From: JASJAR01 sp038530285
GTDB lineage: Bacteria > Pseudomonadota > Alphaproteobacteria > Rhodobacterales > Rhodobacteraceae
Assembly (NCBI GenBank): GCA_038530285.1
Contig: JBCBCY010000010.1
Location: 1 to 64,000 of the forward strand
Reading direction: 5' to 3'
DNA: 64,000 nt
The position numbers and the translations under genes were made by a program. Below the pieces are notes generated by a model. That model saw only the letters and a program-made list of their open reading frames with translations, had not been told where the DNA came from and made no database searches. This document shows positions 32,702-41,318 of the stretch, piece after piece; position 1 is the stretch's first letter, and each line of letters begins with the position of its first letter.

Positions 32702-33721
32702 ATGGGCGCTTGCCTTTGGCAGCGTCCCGACGTGAAACCTATGGCAGCGACACCATCTGAGAAAATTGAGGGTTTTTTGCCCTCAATAGGTCGCGGCGCG
32801 GCCCTTGATGCGCGCATGCACGTTGATCTTGCGGATAGCCTTGACCACATTTCTGCGCAAACCGCTGTGCCTTTGCCAGATGTCAGCGCGCGGTTGAAAA
32901 CGATTGAGGCCGCGCTCCGGGCCGGGCGCCGCGTGCCGCCCATGGCGTTTCGGAAATACTACAGTCTCGTCCAGGCGTTGCTGGCGGAGAACGCAACCGA
33001 TGTCGAAGCCGCGCTCACCGCGATTGAGACGCTGGGCGCGCGGGCCGGGGCGCGCACCTTCATGCGGTTTGGCGAACCCAAAGCCGATCAGATCAGCCTT
33101 GAATTGCTCACCGATGGGTTCCGCATGGCGCCTATTGACGCCGAAGAGGCGGCAGAGTTCACCGCGCTTTGCCACGAAGGTCTTGACCTGATGCAGCGCG
33201 CCTTGCCCGCGCTTTTTTCAGACGTCGATGCGATGGTGCGCGAGGTGCTTTTGGCGCGTGCCCCGGCCGGGGATGCAATAGAATTCGATGGCGCGTCACA
33301 TTTCCAGTTCTGGGGTCTTTTGCTTTTGAACCCCAAGCACCAAAAGACGCCGCTGGCCGTGGTTGAAGTCCTGGCCCATGAGGCATCCCATTCGTTGCTC
33401 TTTGGGCTGACGCGGCATGAACCGTTGGTCCACAATCCTGATGATGAGCTTTATGCGTCGCCGTTGCGGAAAGATCCCCGGCCAATGGACGGGATATATC
33501 ATGCGGCCTTTGTGTCGGCCCGGATGTGGTGGGCCATGGATCAGATGAGCCGGTCGGAGTTTTTATCGCCCACCGAACGGGCCGAGGCGCGCGACGCGGC
33601 CGAAACAGATCGCGCGAACTGGGAAATGGGCCTGTCAGTGATCGATGCACATGCCCGCATGAGTGAGACCGGCGCGCGCATTCTTGAAGATGCGCGCCAT
33701 GTGATGTCCGCCCAAACCTGA
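32702..33721 (+). CDS. HExxH-motif protein, aKG-HExxH-type peptide beta-hydroxylase-like
   Basis: A 339-residue cytoplasmic protein. The central motif VLAHEASHSLLFGLTRHEPLVHN contains HEASH at 226-230, followed by DDELYASPLRKDPRPMDGIYHAAFVSARMWWAMD (247-280). This matches the HExxH domain found in RiPP clusters (mod_HExxH, TIGR04267), whose studied members are iron/2-oxoglutarate-dependent peptide beta-hydroxylases. His226, His230 and a downstream acidic or His residue would bind iron; Arg256 or Arg260 could bind 2-oxoglutarate. It follows the peptide gene by 8 bases. Start 32702 is chosen for this spacing; ATG 32741 (MAATPSEK) is an alternative. An ordinary metalloprotease is less likely. 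Confidence 0.75.
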   Translation: MGACLWQRPDVKPMAATPSEKIEGFLPSIGRGAALDARMHVDLADSLDHISAQTAVPLPDVSARLKTIEAALRAGRRVPPMAFRKYYSLVQALLAENATDVEAALTAIETLGARAGARTFMRFGEPKADQISLELLTDGFRMAPIDAEEAAEFTALCHEGLDLMQRALPALFSDVDAMVREVLLARAPAGDAIEFDGASHFQFWGLLLLNPKHQKTPLAVVEVLAHEASHSLLFGLTRHEPLVHNPDDELYASPLRKDPRPMDGIYHAAFVSARMWWAMDQMSRSEFLSPTERAEARDAAETDRANWEMGLSVIDAHARMSETGARILEDARHVMSAQT

Positions 33722-33759
33722 CACTAGGTCAGGCTTATCCACAGACCCGTCATGTTTCT

Positions 33760-33789
33760 TTGATAAATCGTTGAATTGGCCGTCATACT
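33760..33789 (+). promoter_or_regulatory. Candidate promoter of the ugp operon
   Basis: TTGATA (33760-33765) and CATACT (33784-33789) are spaced by 18 bases, 50 bases before the ugpB start. A CCGTCAT element occurs at 33747 and again at 33780, the second overlapping the -10 box. It resembles half of a PHO box, but the two copies are 33 bases apart, not the usual 11, so phosphate control is not shown by the sequence. Confidence 0.4.
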
Positions 33790-33838
33790 TAAACTCTAAG
33801 GAGCGGGAGGTCTGCTTAACCTCTTCAGGGAGAATTCA

Positions 33839-35137
33839 ATGATCCGCAGCACAATGATTGCGGCAGCAGGCAGCTTGATGCTGTCGACCGCTGCCTATGC
33901 TCAAACCGAGATTACATGGTGGCACGCCATGGGTGGCCAGCTTGGTGAAACCACCAACGCGATCGCGACAATGTTCAACGAAAGCCAGTCGGACTATGTG
34001 ATCACACCGGTCTACAAAGGCGGCTACGAAGACACGCTGACCGCGACCATCGCCGCCTTCCGTGCGGGCGAGCAGCCCAACATCGTGCAGGTGTTTGATG
34101 CAGGGGCCGCCACGATCATTGGTGCCGAAGGCGCCGTCATCCCGGCCGCTGATCTGATCACCGAGGCGGGCATCGATTTTGACGCCAACGAATACATCTC
34201 GGGCGTGCGCTACTTCTACGCCGACAGCGACGGCAAAATGGTTGGCATGCCGTTCAATTCTTCAACGCCGATCCTGTACTACAACGTCGAAGCGCTGGCC
34301 GTCGCCGGTGTTGAGCCACCAAAGACCTGGGAAGAGTTTGAAACCATCGCACCTGCGCTGGTTGATGCAGGCTACATCCCGTTTGCACAGTCTCACAGCC
34401 CCTGGATCATGACCGAGAATTTCCACTCGCGTCACAACCTGCCCTTTGCCACCAACAACAACGGCTTTGACGGCTCCGACGGCACCGAGATCCTGGTGAA
34501 CAACGACGCCATCAAGACCCATTTCTCCAAGATGAAGGAATGGCTCGACAAAGGCTGGTACGGCTACTACGGCGCAGGCTGGGGCGACAACCAAAGCCCG
34601 TTTGAAAACGGCGAAGTCGCCATGTGGCTGGGCTCGTCAGGGTCATTTGGTGGTCTGAAAAACTCGGCTGATTTCGAGTTTTCGGCAACCTTCCTGCCCT
34701 ATTGGGAAGCGATCAACCCGAACCCGACCCAGACCTTCATCGGGGGTGCAGCCTTGTTCGCGATGTCTGGCCATTCGGACGAAGAGAACAAAGCAGCGGC
34801 TGAATTCTTCAAGTTCCTGTCCAGCGCAGATGTGCAGTTCTTCTGGCACAAGGAAACGGGCTACGTTCCGATCACCAACGCGGCCTATGACCTGGCCAAG
34901 ACCGAAGGCTACTACACCGAAAGCCCCCAGGCTGAAGTTGGCATCCAGCAGCTGTCGCTGGACAGCGGCGACTTCTCCAAAGGCTACCGGATGGGCTTCT
35001 ACGTTCAGATCCGCGACGTGATGAACCGTGAATACGGCCGCATCTTTGCGGGCGAAACGGATGTCGAAAGCGCCTTTGCCGTGATCGAAGACGAGGGCAA
35101 CAAGCTGCTCGACCGCTTCGCACAGACCACCAACTAA
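33839..35137 (+). CDS. ugpB: sn-Glycerol-3-phosphate ABC transporter substrate-binding protein
   Basis: A 432-residue periplasmic protein. The signal peptide MIRSTMIAAAGSLMLSTAAYA is cut before QTEITWWHAMGGQLGETTNAIATMFNESQSDY, the characteristic UgpB start. Later motifs GMPFNSSTPILYYNVEAL and GGAALFAMSGHSDEENKAAAEFFKFLSS also fit UgpB. It binds glycerol-3-phosphate or glycerophosphodiesters and opens the operon ugpB-A-x-E-C-Q. A hairpin lies after the stop. Confidence 0.92.
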   Translation: MIRSTMIAAAGSLMLSTAAYAQTEITWWHAMGGQLGETTNAIATMFNESQSDYVITPVYKGGYEDTLTATIAAFRAGEQPNIVQVFDAGAATIIGAEGAVIPAADLITEAGIDFDANEYISGVRYFYADSDGKMVGMPFNSSTPILYYNVEALAVAGVEPPKTWEEFETIAPALVDAGYIPFAQSHSPWIMTENFHSRHNLPFATNNNGFDGSDGTEILVNNDAIKTHFSKMKEWLDKGWYGYYGAGWGDNQSPFENGEVAMWLGSSGSFGGLKNSADFEFSATFLPYWEAINPNPTQTFIGGAALFAMSGHSDEENKAAAEFFKFLSSADVQFFWHKETGYVPITNAAYDLAKTEGYYTESPQAEVGIQQLSLDSGDFSKGYRMGFYVQIRDVMNREYGRIFAGETDVESAFAVIEDEGNKLLDRFAQTTN

Positions 35138-35159
35138 GGTCTGCTACACTTCTAAGCGG

Positions 35160-35176
35160 GGGCGCATTATGCGCCC
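35160..35176 (+). other. Hairpin between ugpB and ugpA
   Basis: GGGCGCA and TGCGCCC form a perfect 7-bp stem with a TTA loop, followed by TCGTTTT. It lies 22 bases after ugpB and 28 bases before ugpA. It would act as a partial terminator or 3' stabiliser that raises ugpB expression over the permease genes. Confidence 0.7.
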
Positions 35177-35204
35177 TCGTTTTGCCGTTTCGACGTGAGG
35201 GGCC

Positions 35205-36086
35205 ATGGAGAAGGCGCAATTCAACAACCGGTGGATGCCGTATCTGCTGCTCGCACCGCAGATGATCATTATCGCGATCTTCTTTCTATGGCCCGCGGCG
35301 GAAGCGATAAGGTCCTCGTTCTATCTTGAAGACCCGTTTTTCGGGAATGCCACCTTCGTCGGGATGGACAATTATACCAACGCGTTGAGTGCATCGGACT
35401 ACAAGCGCACCGCCTGGTTCACGGCTCTTTTCACACTTGTGGTATCGCTCGCCTCGCTCGCGCTGGGCATGCTTCTGGCGGTGTCCGCTGACCGCGTGCT
35501 GCGTGGCAAATCCACCTATAAGACCTTGCTGATGTGGGTTTATGCCATCGCGCCGCCGGTGGGCGGGCTGATCGGCGTGATGCTGTTTGATCAACACATC
35601 GGCCCGTTGGTCGACTTCGCGGCCTTCTTTGGCTGGGAGATGCGCATCGGCGTGAATTACTGGGACACCGGGATCGCGATGATGATCGTGGCGACCTGGA
35701 AACAGGTGCCCTATTGCTTCATCTTCTTTTTGTCGGGGCTGCAATCGATCCCGGGGTCGGTGAAAGAAGCCGCCGCGATTGATTGCAAATCCGAAACCCG
35801 CCGCTTCTGGACCATCACCTTTCCGCTGCTGGCACCAACGACATTTTTCCTTTTGATCCTGAATATCACCTACGCGATGTTCGAAACCTTCGGGATGATT
35901 GACCAGATCGTCAAAGACCAGCCGGGCAACTCGCCGGTGACATTGGTCTACAAGGTCTTCCGCGACGGCTTCCGGGGCAACGACCTTGGCGGGTCGTCCG
36001 CGCAATCGGTGATCTTGATGATCTTCGTTCTTTTGCTGACCGTCGCTCAGTTCCGGCTGATCGAGCGGCGCATCCACTACACTTAG
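35205..36086 (+). CDS. ugpA: sn-Glycerol-3-phosphate ABC transporter permease UgpA
   Basis: A 293-residue inner-membrane permease with six segments and the EAA loop VKEAAAIDCKSETRRFWTITFPLLAPTTFF. The N-terminus FNNRWMPYLLLAPQMIIIAIFFLWPAAEAIRSSF is typical of UgpA. In other ugp operons ugpE follows directly; here a foreign-looking gene intervenes, starting 8 bases after the stop. Confidence 0.93.
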   Translation: MEKAQFNNRWMPYLLLAPQMIIIAIFFLWPAAEAIRSSFYLEDPFFGNATFVGMDNYTNALSASDYKRTAWFTALFTLVVSLASLALGMLLAVSADRVLRGKSTYKTLLMWVYAIAPPVGGLIGVMLFDQHIGPLVDFAAFFGWEMRIGVNYWDTGIAMMIVATWKQVPYCFIFFLSGLQSIPGSVKEAAAIDCKSETRRFWTITFPLLAPTTFFLLILNITYAMFETFGMIDQIVKDQPGNSPVTLVYKVFRDGFRGNDLGGSSAQSVILMIFVLLLTVAQFRLIERRIHYT

Positions 36087-36094
36087 GAATCTTG

Positions 36095-36640
36095 ATGGCT
36101 TCGCACTTAAACAACCAATCTCAGGCTGGTAGCGGTACAACTTTTGAAGTTCCAGACGGCCTTGTTGATGCGCTGAGTGCTGTTTCGTTGGTGCTACCAG
36201 CGATCGCTTTAGTCTTTGTGTTTTTGCAGTTTAGGCAGCAGCGAATACTCGCGCTTGAGCAAAACCTAGATATTCTCCAGCGCCTAAATGAAATCGCATT
36301 GGAGAGCCCAGAGAATCTCAAGGCGGCGGTGACTTCCGTGGCGCCAGACGCCGCCTACGACGAAGAAGAGTCGAGAAAGATATTCTTCCACTATCTTCGC
36401 ATAAATAGGCTTTATCGTGCTTGGATCCTGCGGAGGAATTTCGTTCTTCGGGATCGAGATTATAGGGACATCATGGACAACTACGCTGGGACGCTCCGTG
36501 GAATCTTACCTTATTGGGATAGTCTGCAGAAGCGCGGCTATTCAGAAAAGTTCTTCAAAGACCTTCGCAAGGAAGTTGAGAAAGCTAACGTGGTGGGAAA
36601 GTTCGCAAAGATTTCCGACTCGTCAGGGAGCAATTCATGA
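36095..36640 (+). CDS. Membrane-anchored hypothetical protein inserted in the ugp operon
   Basis: A 181-residue protein of unknown function. One hydrophobic segment (about residues 27-47, SLVLPAIALVFVFLQF) is followed by a helical, charged region (ILALEQNLDILQRLNEIALESPENLK), then a Tyr/Arg-rich part (FFHYLRINRLYRAWILRRNFVLRDRDYRDI). The layout resembles small anchored proteins with a cytosolic helical domain. Its base composition and codon use are clearly more AT-rich than ugpA and ugpE. The stop overlaps the ugpE start as ATGA, so the insertion keeps the operon coupled. I do not recognise the family. Confidence 0.8.
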   Translation: MASHLNNQSQAGSGTTFEVPDGLVDALSAVSLVLPAIALVFVFLQFRQQRILALEQNLDILQRLNEIALESPENLKAAVTSVAPDAAYDEEESRKIFFHYLRINRLYRAWILRRNFVLRDRDYRDIMDNYAGTLRGILPYWDSLQKRGYSEKFFKDLRKEVEKANVVGKFAKISDSSGSNS

Positions 36641-37551
36641 CAGTTGCAGATATCGATCAAACCGTGGCCGAAACCAAGAAGGTGGTGGTGACCAAGCGCA
36701 AGCGACCGAAGTCTGCCGTCCGTCTTTGGGATCATTTCATATTGCTTCTGGGCGTGTTTTTCATGATGGGCCCGCTTGTTGTGGCCTTCACCACCTCGTC
36801 GTTCGACTTTGTCACCATCCACCGCGAGGGGATGCAATTCGGCTGGGGCGACAATTTCCTGGAGACCTACAAGAACGTCATCTATCAGGAAGGCGGCTTC
36901 ACCGGGGAGGTGACGGGCCTTTTGATGACCCAGAACTCGCTGATTTTGGGCATCGGCTTTGCCGTCGGCAAGATTGTCGTGTCGATGCTGGCGGCTTATG
37001 CCATCGTCTATTTCCGCTTCCCGCTGGCCACGTTTTCCTTCTGGGTCATCTTCACAACGCTTTTGTTGCCGCTCGAAGTGCGCATCCTGCCGTCTTATGA
37101 AGTCGTTCAAAAGCTGGGGATGCTCAACACTTACTCAGGGCTGATCATCCCGCTGATTGCGTCGGCCACGGGTACGTTCTTCTTCCGCCAGTTCTTCAAA
37201 TCGATCCCCAACGAATTGATGGAGGCGGCGCGCATCGACGGGGCCAATGCCTGGCGGTTCTTCGTCGACATTCTGGTCCCATTGTCGAAAACCATGATGG
37301 CGGCGATCTTCATCATCATGTTCGTGGTCGGCTGGAACCAGTACCTCTGGCCTGCGCTGATGACGACCGAGGAAAGCTATTTCACGCTGGTGCGCGGCAT
37401 CCGCAACATCATGCAACAGATGATCGGGGCCGATATCCCCGAATATAACGAGGCGCTCGCGATGGCGATGCTCGCGATGCTGCCGCCGGCACTGGTGATC
37501 ATCATCTTCCAGCGCATGTTCATCAAAGGCCTTGTGGAGCAAGAAAAATGA
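36637..37551 (+). CDS. ugpE: sn-Glycerol-3-phosphate ABC transporter permease UgpE
   Basis: A 304-residue permease with six membrane segments after a basic N-terminus (KKVVVTKRKRPKSAVRLWDH). The EAA loop is NELMEAARIDGANAWRFFVDILVPLSKTMM, and MTTEESYFTLVRGIRNIMQQMIGADIPEYN is characteristic of UgpE. It overlaps ugpC by 4 bases. Confidence 0.93.
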   Translation: MTVADIDQTVAETKKVVVTKRKRPKSAVRLWDHFILLLGVFFMMGPLVVAFTTSSFDFVTIHREGMQFGWGDNFLETYKNVIYQEGGFTGEVTGLLMTQNSLILGIGFAVGKIVVSMLAAYAIVYFRFPLATFSFWVIFTTLLLPLEVRILPSYEVVQKLGMLNTYSGLIIPLIASATGTFFFRQFFKSIPNELMEAARIDGANAWRFFVDILVPLSKTMMAAIFIIMFVVGWNQYLWPALMTTEESYFTLVRGIRNIMQQMIGADIPEYNEALAMAMLAMLPPALVIIIFQRMFIKGLVEQEK

Positions 37552-38588
37552 CGACGCTTCGGATCAAACAGGCGGTCAAACGCTACCCCAATGGCGCGCT
37601 GGCGGTCAAAGGCGTGTCGGTCGATGTTGAAGACGGCGAGCTGTGCGTCTTCGTGGGCCCCTCGGGCTGCGGGAAATCGACGCTTTTGCGCATGGTCGCG
37701 GGGCTCGAATCCGTGACCGAGGGCGATATTGAACTGGCAGGCCGCGTCGTCAACGACTTGGAACCTGCCGATCGCAACATCGCGATGGTGTTCCAGAACT
37801 ACGCGCTTTATCCGCATATGTCGGTGCGCAAGAACCTCGCATACGGGCTGCAAAACCGTGGCACGCCCAAGGCTGAGATTGACCGCAAGGTTGAGGATGC
37901 CGGCAAGCTACTCCAGATCGGCGAGTTTCTGGACCGCAAGCCAAGCCAGCTTTCGGGCGGGCAGCGACAGCGCGTGGCCATGGGCCGCGCGATTGTGCGC
38001 GATCCGGATATCTTCCTCTTTGACGAGCCGCTGTCGAACCTTGATGCCAAGCTCAGGAACCAGATGCGGCTTGAGATCAAGAACCTCCAGCGGCGCCTCG
38101 GCACGGCGGCGATCTATGTGACCCACGACCAGGTCGAAGCGATGACATTGGCCGACAAGATCGTCGTCTTGAATGGCGGGCAGATCGAACAGATGGGCAC
38201 CCCGGCAGAGGTCTATTCCAACCCCGCCTCCACCTTTGTGGCCAGCTTTATCGGCGCCCCGCCGATGAACCTTTTGCCCGCAGAGGTGACGGATGCCGGT
38301 ATCACCGTGGGCGGCCAGACCCTGCCCGGGGCCACTCAGCACCGCGGGCCGGTGACGCTGGGCCTGCGCCCCGAGCGGGCGCGGATATCCAGTGGCGAGG
38401 GGTTCCGGCTTGATATTTCCGCCGTCGAAGAGCTTGGTGCGCAGCGGTTGATCCATGGCGCGCTGGGCGATGCTTCGATCACGGTTGCCCAGAACGCTGA
38501 AGACACCGCGCCGCAAGGCGAGATGATCATCGGATTTCACTCCGGCGATGCGCATTTCTTCGATGCTGACACTGGCCGGCGTCTTTAG
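37548..38588 (+). CDS. ugpC: sn-Glycerol-3-phosphate ABC transporter ATP-binding protein UgpC
   Basis: A 346-residue ATPase with Walker A GPSGCGKST, signature LSGGQRQRVAMGRA, Walker B FLFDEPLSNLD and H-loop YVTHDQVEAM, plus a C-terminal TOBE/MalK-like regulatory domain. Unlike the other importer in this window, this system has a single ATPase gene with a canonical signature. Confidence 0.94.
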   Translation: MTTLRIKQAVKRYPNGALAVKGVSVDVEDGELCVFVGPSGCGKSTLLRMVAGLESVTEGDIELAGRVVNDLEPADRNIAMVFQNYALYPHMSVRKNLAYGLQNRGTPKAEIDRKVEDAGKLLQIGEFLDRKPSQLSGGQRQRVAMGRAIVRDPDIFLFDEPLSNLDAKLRNQMRLEIKNLQRRLGTAAIYVTHDQVEAMTLADKIVVLNGGQIEQMGTPAEVYSNPASTFVASFIGAPPMNLLPAEVTDAGITVGGQTLPGATQHRGPVTLGLRPERARISSGEGFRLDISAVEELGAQRLIHGALGDASITVAQNAEDTAPQGEMIIGFHSGDAHFFDADTGRRL

Positions 38589-38591
38589 CCC

Positions 38592-39416
38592 ATGCCTGAC
38601 CCCTCTGCGATGAAGGCGCGTCTGCGCGCGCCGCGCGACGATGTGTTGAACATCGCCCACCGGGGCGTTTGGGATCCATTGCCGGAAAACTCCGCTGCCG
38701 CGATCGAGGCTGCGGCGGAATATGACATCGCAGAGATCGACGTTCAGGTCGCCGCAGACGGCGGCTTGGTGGTCCACCACGACACTGGCCTGGGCCGGAT
38801 GACCGGCAGGGCCGGGGCTTTGGCAGATATGACGGCGGCCGAATTGACCGCCCTGACGCTGCGCCAGGGCAAGGGCGGCGAGGCGGCCCTTATGACAGAT
38901 CACTCGCTTCCCGATCTAGGTGCCGCGCTTTCTGCGGCCCCTGAGTTGATGTTCGATCTTGATGCCAAAAACGCCGAAGAGACCCGCGCAGTGGCCCTTG
39001 GCGCGGCGGCTCTGGGGGCCGCGGACCGGGTGCATGTCAAAGTCGATGTGGCCAATGCAGAAGATCTGGCAGCGCTTTTGCAGCTTGAACGCGACACCCA
39101 CGTCATGGTGGCCGCCAAGATTACGCTGAGGGGGGCGCGGTCGCTTGATCTGATCGAAGCGGTCCGCGACGCCGATGTCGCCCTGGCCGAGGTCTGGTTT
39201 GACGATCTTGCGCTTTTGTCCCTCGCCGCCCGGCGCGCCGGCCCCACCTTGCGGCTGTCGACCTATACGCTCGATCCGGTCCATTGCTGCGGGCTGAACG
39301 ACACGGCCGCGCGCCGCAACCCCTCTGCCGTTTGGGGTGTGCTGATCGATGCCGGGATCACTGCCATCATGACAGATGAACCCGCCGCCCTGCGGACCTA
39401 TCTGGCAGCCCTTTAA
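38592..39416 (+). CDS. ugpQ: Glycerophosphodiester phosphodiesterase
   Basis: A 274-residue cytoplasmic enzyme with the GDPD motifs NIAHRGVWDPLPENSAAAIEAA, AEIDVQVAADGGLVVHHD and LMFDLDAKN, and TDEPAALRTYL at the end. It hydrolyses imported glycerophosphodiesters to glycerol-3-phosphate and an alcohol. It starts 3 bases after ugpC, ending the operon. Confidence 0.92.
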   Translation: MPDPSAMKARLRAPRDDVLNIAHRGVWDPLPENSAAAIEAAAEYDIAEIDVQVAADGGLVVHHDTGLGRMTGRAGALADMTAAELTALTLRQGKGGEAALMTDHSLPDLGAALSAAPELMFDLDAKNAEETRAVALGAAALGAADRVHVKVDVANAEDLAALLQLERDTHVMVAAKITLRGARSLDLIEAVRDADVALAEVWFDDLALLSLAARRAGPTLRLSTYTLDPVHCCGLNDTAARRNPSAVWGVLIDAGITAIMTDEPAALRTYLAAL

Positions 39417-39470
39417 GCCTTGCCGTAGCGATTGCTGGCCAAGGGCGACCGGTTCTCGCATATTGGCGCC

Positions 39471-41318
39471 ATGACGCGAAGACCCGGCATCTTTGGGGCG
39501 CTCAACGGCGCAAGTCTTTGGTTCGTTGCCCTTGTGGCAGCGGTCTGCCTTCTGGCAGCGGCCGCCTTTGTCCCTTTGGAACGCTATTTGATGTCACGGA
39601 TGGCGGCCGAGGGGGACGCGCGCCTGCGCATCGCGGTCGAAGGGCTGTCTGGCACCATCACCAGCTTTCAACCTTTGCCAAAGCTCATCGCCGAACGCCC
39701 CATCCTGGTCGAGACCCTGCGCGATCCCACCAATGCCGGTCTGGTCCCTTTCGTGAACGAGCAATTGCGCCTGACGGCCTTCAGCCTCGGTGTGTCAGAT
39801 GTGTTCTTGATGGACCTGGCGGGCAACACGATCGCGGCGAGTTCCTACCGCAAAGACACGTCCTTTGTCGGCAAGAACTTTGGCTACCGTCCGTATTTTC
39901 AGCAAGCCGTGGAAGGCGGCCTTGGGCAGTTCTTTGCAAAAGGTGCCATCACCGGCGAGCGGGGGTATTTTCTGGCCGCACCGGTCCTCGATGGGACGCG
40001 GATCATTGGCGTTCTCGCCGTAAAACTGCCGGTGGATACATTTGAGCAATCCTGGCGCGGTGGCGTGGGCGAGGTTCTCGCGACCGATCTGTCTGGCGTG
40101 ATTTTCATGTCCAGCCGCGAAGACTGGCAGTTTCGCACCCTTGCTCCGCTGTCTCCCGGCGATCTCGACCGGATCGCGCGCACCCGGCAATACCCCGTGG
40201 CGGACCTCGCACCTCTTGGCGCTGAAAGCACCCAAGTCCGACCCGGCCTGACGCTGTTTCGTGTGGGCGAGGAAACGATGTTGCGCTCGGATGCAACCAT
40301 CCCCGAAGCGGGCCTTCGGGTGCTCGTCCTGACGCCCGCCGGTCCCGCCCGTACCCAGGCGCTGATCATCCTGGCGGCGGCGGGCTTGGTGGCCCTCAGT
40401 GCCGGGTTGGCCTTTCAGATCATCCACGATCGCCGGGCGCGGGCCCGCGAACGCCAGGTGGAAGCCGAAGAGGCCACGCTGGAACTCGAACGCCGCGTCG
40501 CACAGCGCACCGCCGATCTGGCCGTCGCCAACACCCGCCTGGTCGAAGAAATCGATGAACGCCGCGCCACCGAAGCGCGCCTGCGCGACACCCAGACCGA
40601 GCTGATCCAGGCGGGCAAACTCGCCGCTCTGGGACAGATGTCGGCCGCCTTGAGCCATGAGATCAACCAGCCCCTGGCGGCGGTGAAATCCTACGCCGAC
40701 AACGCCGCGACGTTTCTTGATCGCGGCCGGGCGGACGACGCGCGCGACAATGTCAGCCGGATCTCGGTTATGGCAGACCGTATGGCCAGCATCTCGGGCC
40801 ATTTGCGAAACTTTGCGCGCCGCCCACAAGAGGGCGTCGAACCGGTGGAGGTGCAGGGCATTCTGGCCGATGCCTTGGAATTGATGGCAGGCCGGGTGCG
40901 CGGGGCGGGGGCCCGTGCGGTGACCACATTGCCGGACCATCCGGTCTGGGCCTCTGGCGGGCGGTTGCGGCTGCAACAGGTGATCGTGAACCTGATCAGC
41001 AACGCGCTGGATGCCATGGAAGATGTCCCCAAAGCGGCCCGCGAATTGCACATTGTTTTAACAGACGGTGACCGGGTGGATGTCACCGTGACGGACCGTG
41101 GCCCCGGCCTGACAGAAGAGGTGGAGGCGCGCCTGTTTGATCCCTTTTTCACCACCAAGCGCCCGGGTCAGGGGTTGGGACTGGGCTTGTCGATTTCGTT
41201 TAACATCGTCGAAGACTTCGGCGGTCGGTTGTCGGCCAAAAACACCGATGGCGGGGCGTCCTTCACGGTGTCGCTTCTGCCTGCCGCCCCCGCCGCCCAG
41301 ACCGAGGCTGCCGAATGA
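39471..41318 (+). CDS. dctB: DctB-like membrane sensor histidine kinase
   Basis: A 615-residue kinase. It has one transmembrane segment (about 14-35), a periplasmic PDC/dCACHE-type sensor domain with SFVGKNFGYRPYFQQAVEG, a second membrane segment (about 292-315), a coiled linker, a HisKA domain with the phospho-His in AALSHEINQPLAAVKSYADNA, and an HATPase domain with LISNALDAM, DRGPGL and GQGLGLGLSISFNIV. The layout and motif order match DctB sensors of C4-dicarboxylates. It overlaps the response regulator by 4 bases. The ligand is not proven. Confidence 0.88.
   Translation: MTRRPGIFGALNGASLWFVALVAAVCLLAAAAFVPLERYLMSRMAAEGDARLRIAVEGLSGTITSFQPLPKLIAERPILVETLRDPTNAGLVPFVNEQLRLTAFSLGVSDVFLMDLAGNTIAASSYRKDTSFVGKNFGYRPYFQQAVEGGLGQFFAKGAITGERGYFLAAPVLDGTRIIGVLAVKLPVDTFEQSWRGGVGEVLATDLSGVIFMSSREDWQFRTLAPLSPGDLDRIARTRQYPVADLAPLGAESTQVRPGLTLFRVGEETMLRSDATIPEAGLRVLVLTPAGPARTQALIILAAAGLVALSAGLAFQIIHDRRARARERQVEAEEATLELERRVAQRTADLAVANTRLVEEIDERRATEARLRDTQTELIQAGKLAALGQMSAALSHEINQPLAAVKSYADNAATFLDRGRADDARDNVSRISVMADRMASISGHLRNFARRPQEGVEPVEVQGILADALELMAGRVRGAGARAVTTLPDHPVWASGGRLRLQQVIVNLISNALDAMEDVPKAARELHIVLTDGDRVDVTVTDRGPGLTEEVEARLFDPFFTTKRPGQGLGLGLSISFNIVEDFGGRLSAKNTDGGASFTVSLLPAAPAAQTEAAE

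Noticed and set aside
33747..33786. PHO box before ugpB
   Set aside because: Two CCGTCAT elements exist, but they are 33 bases apart instead of the normal 11-base period, and no second half-site follows either.
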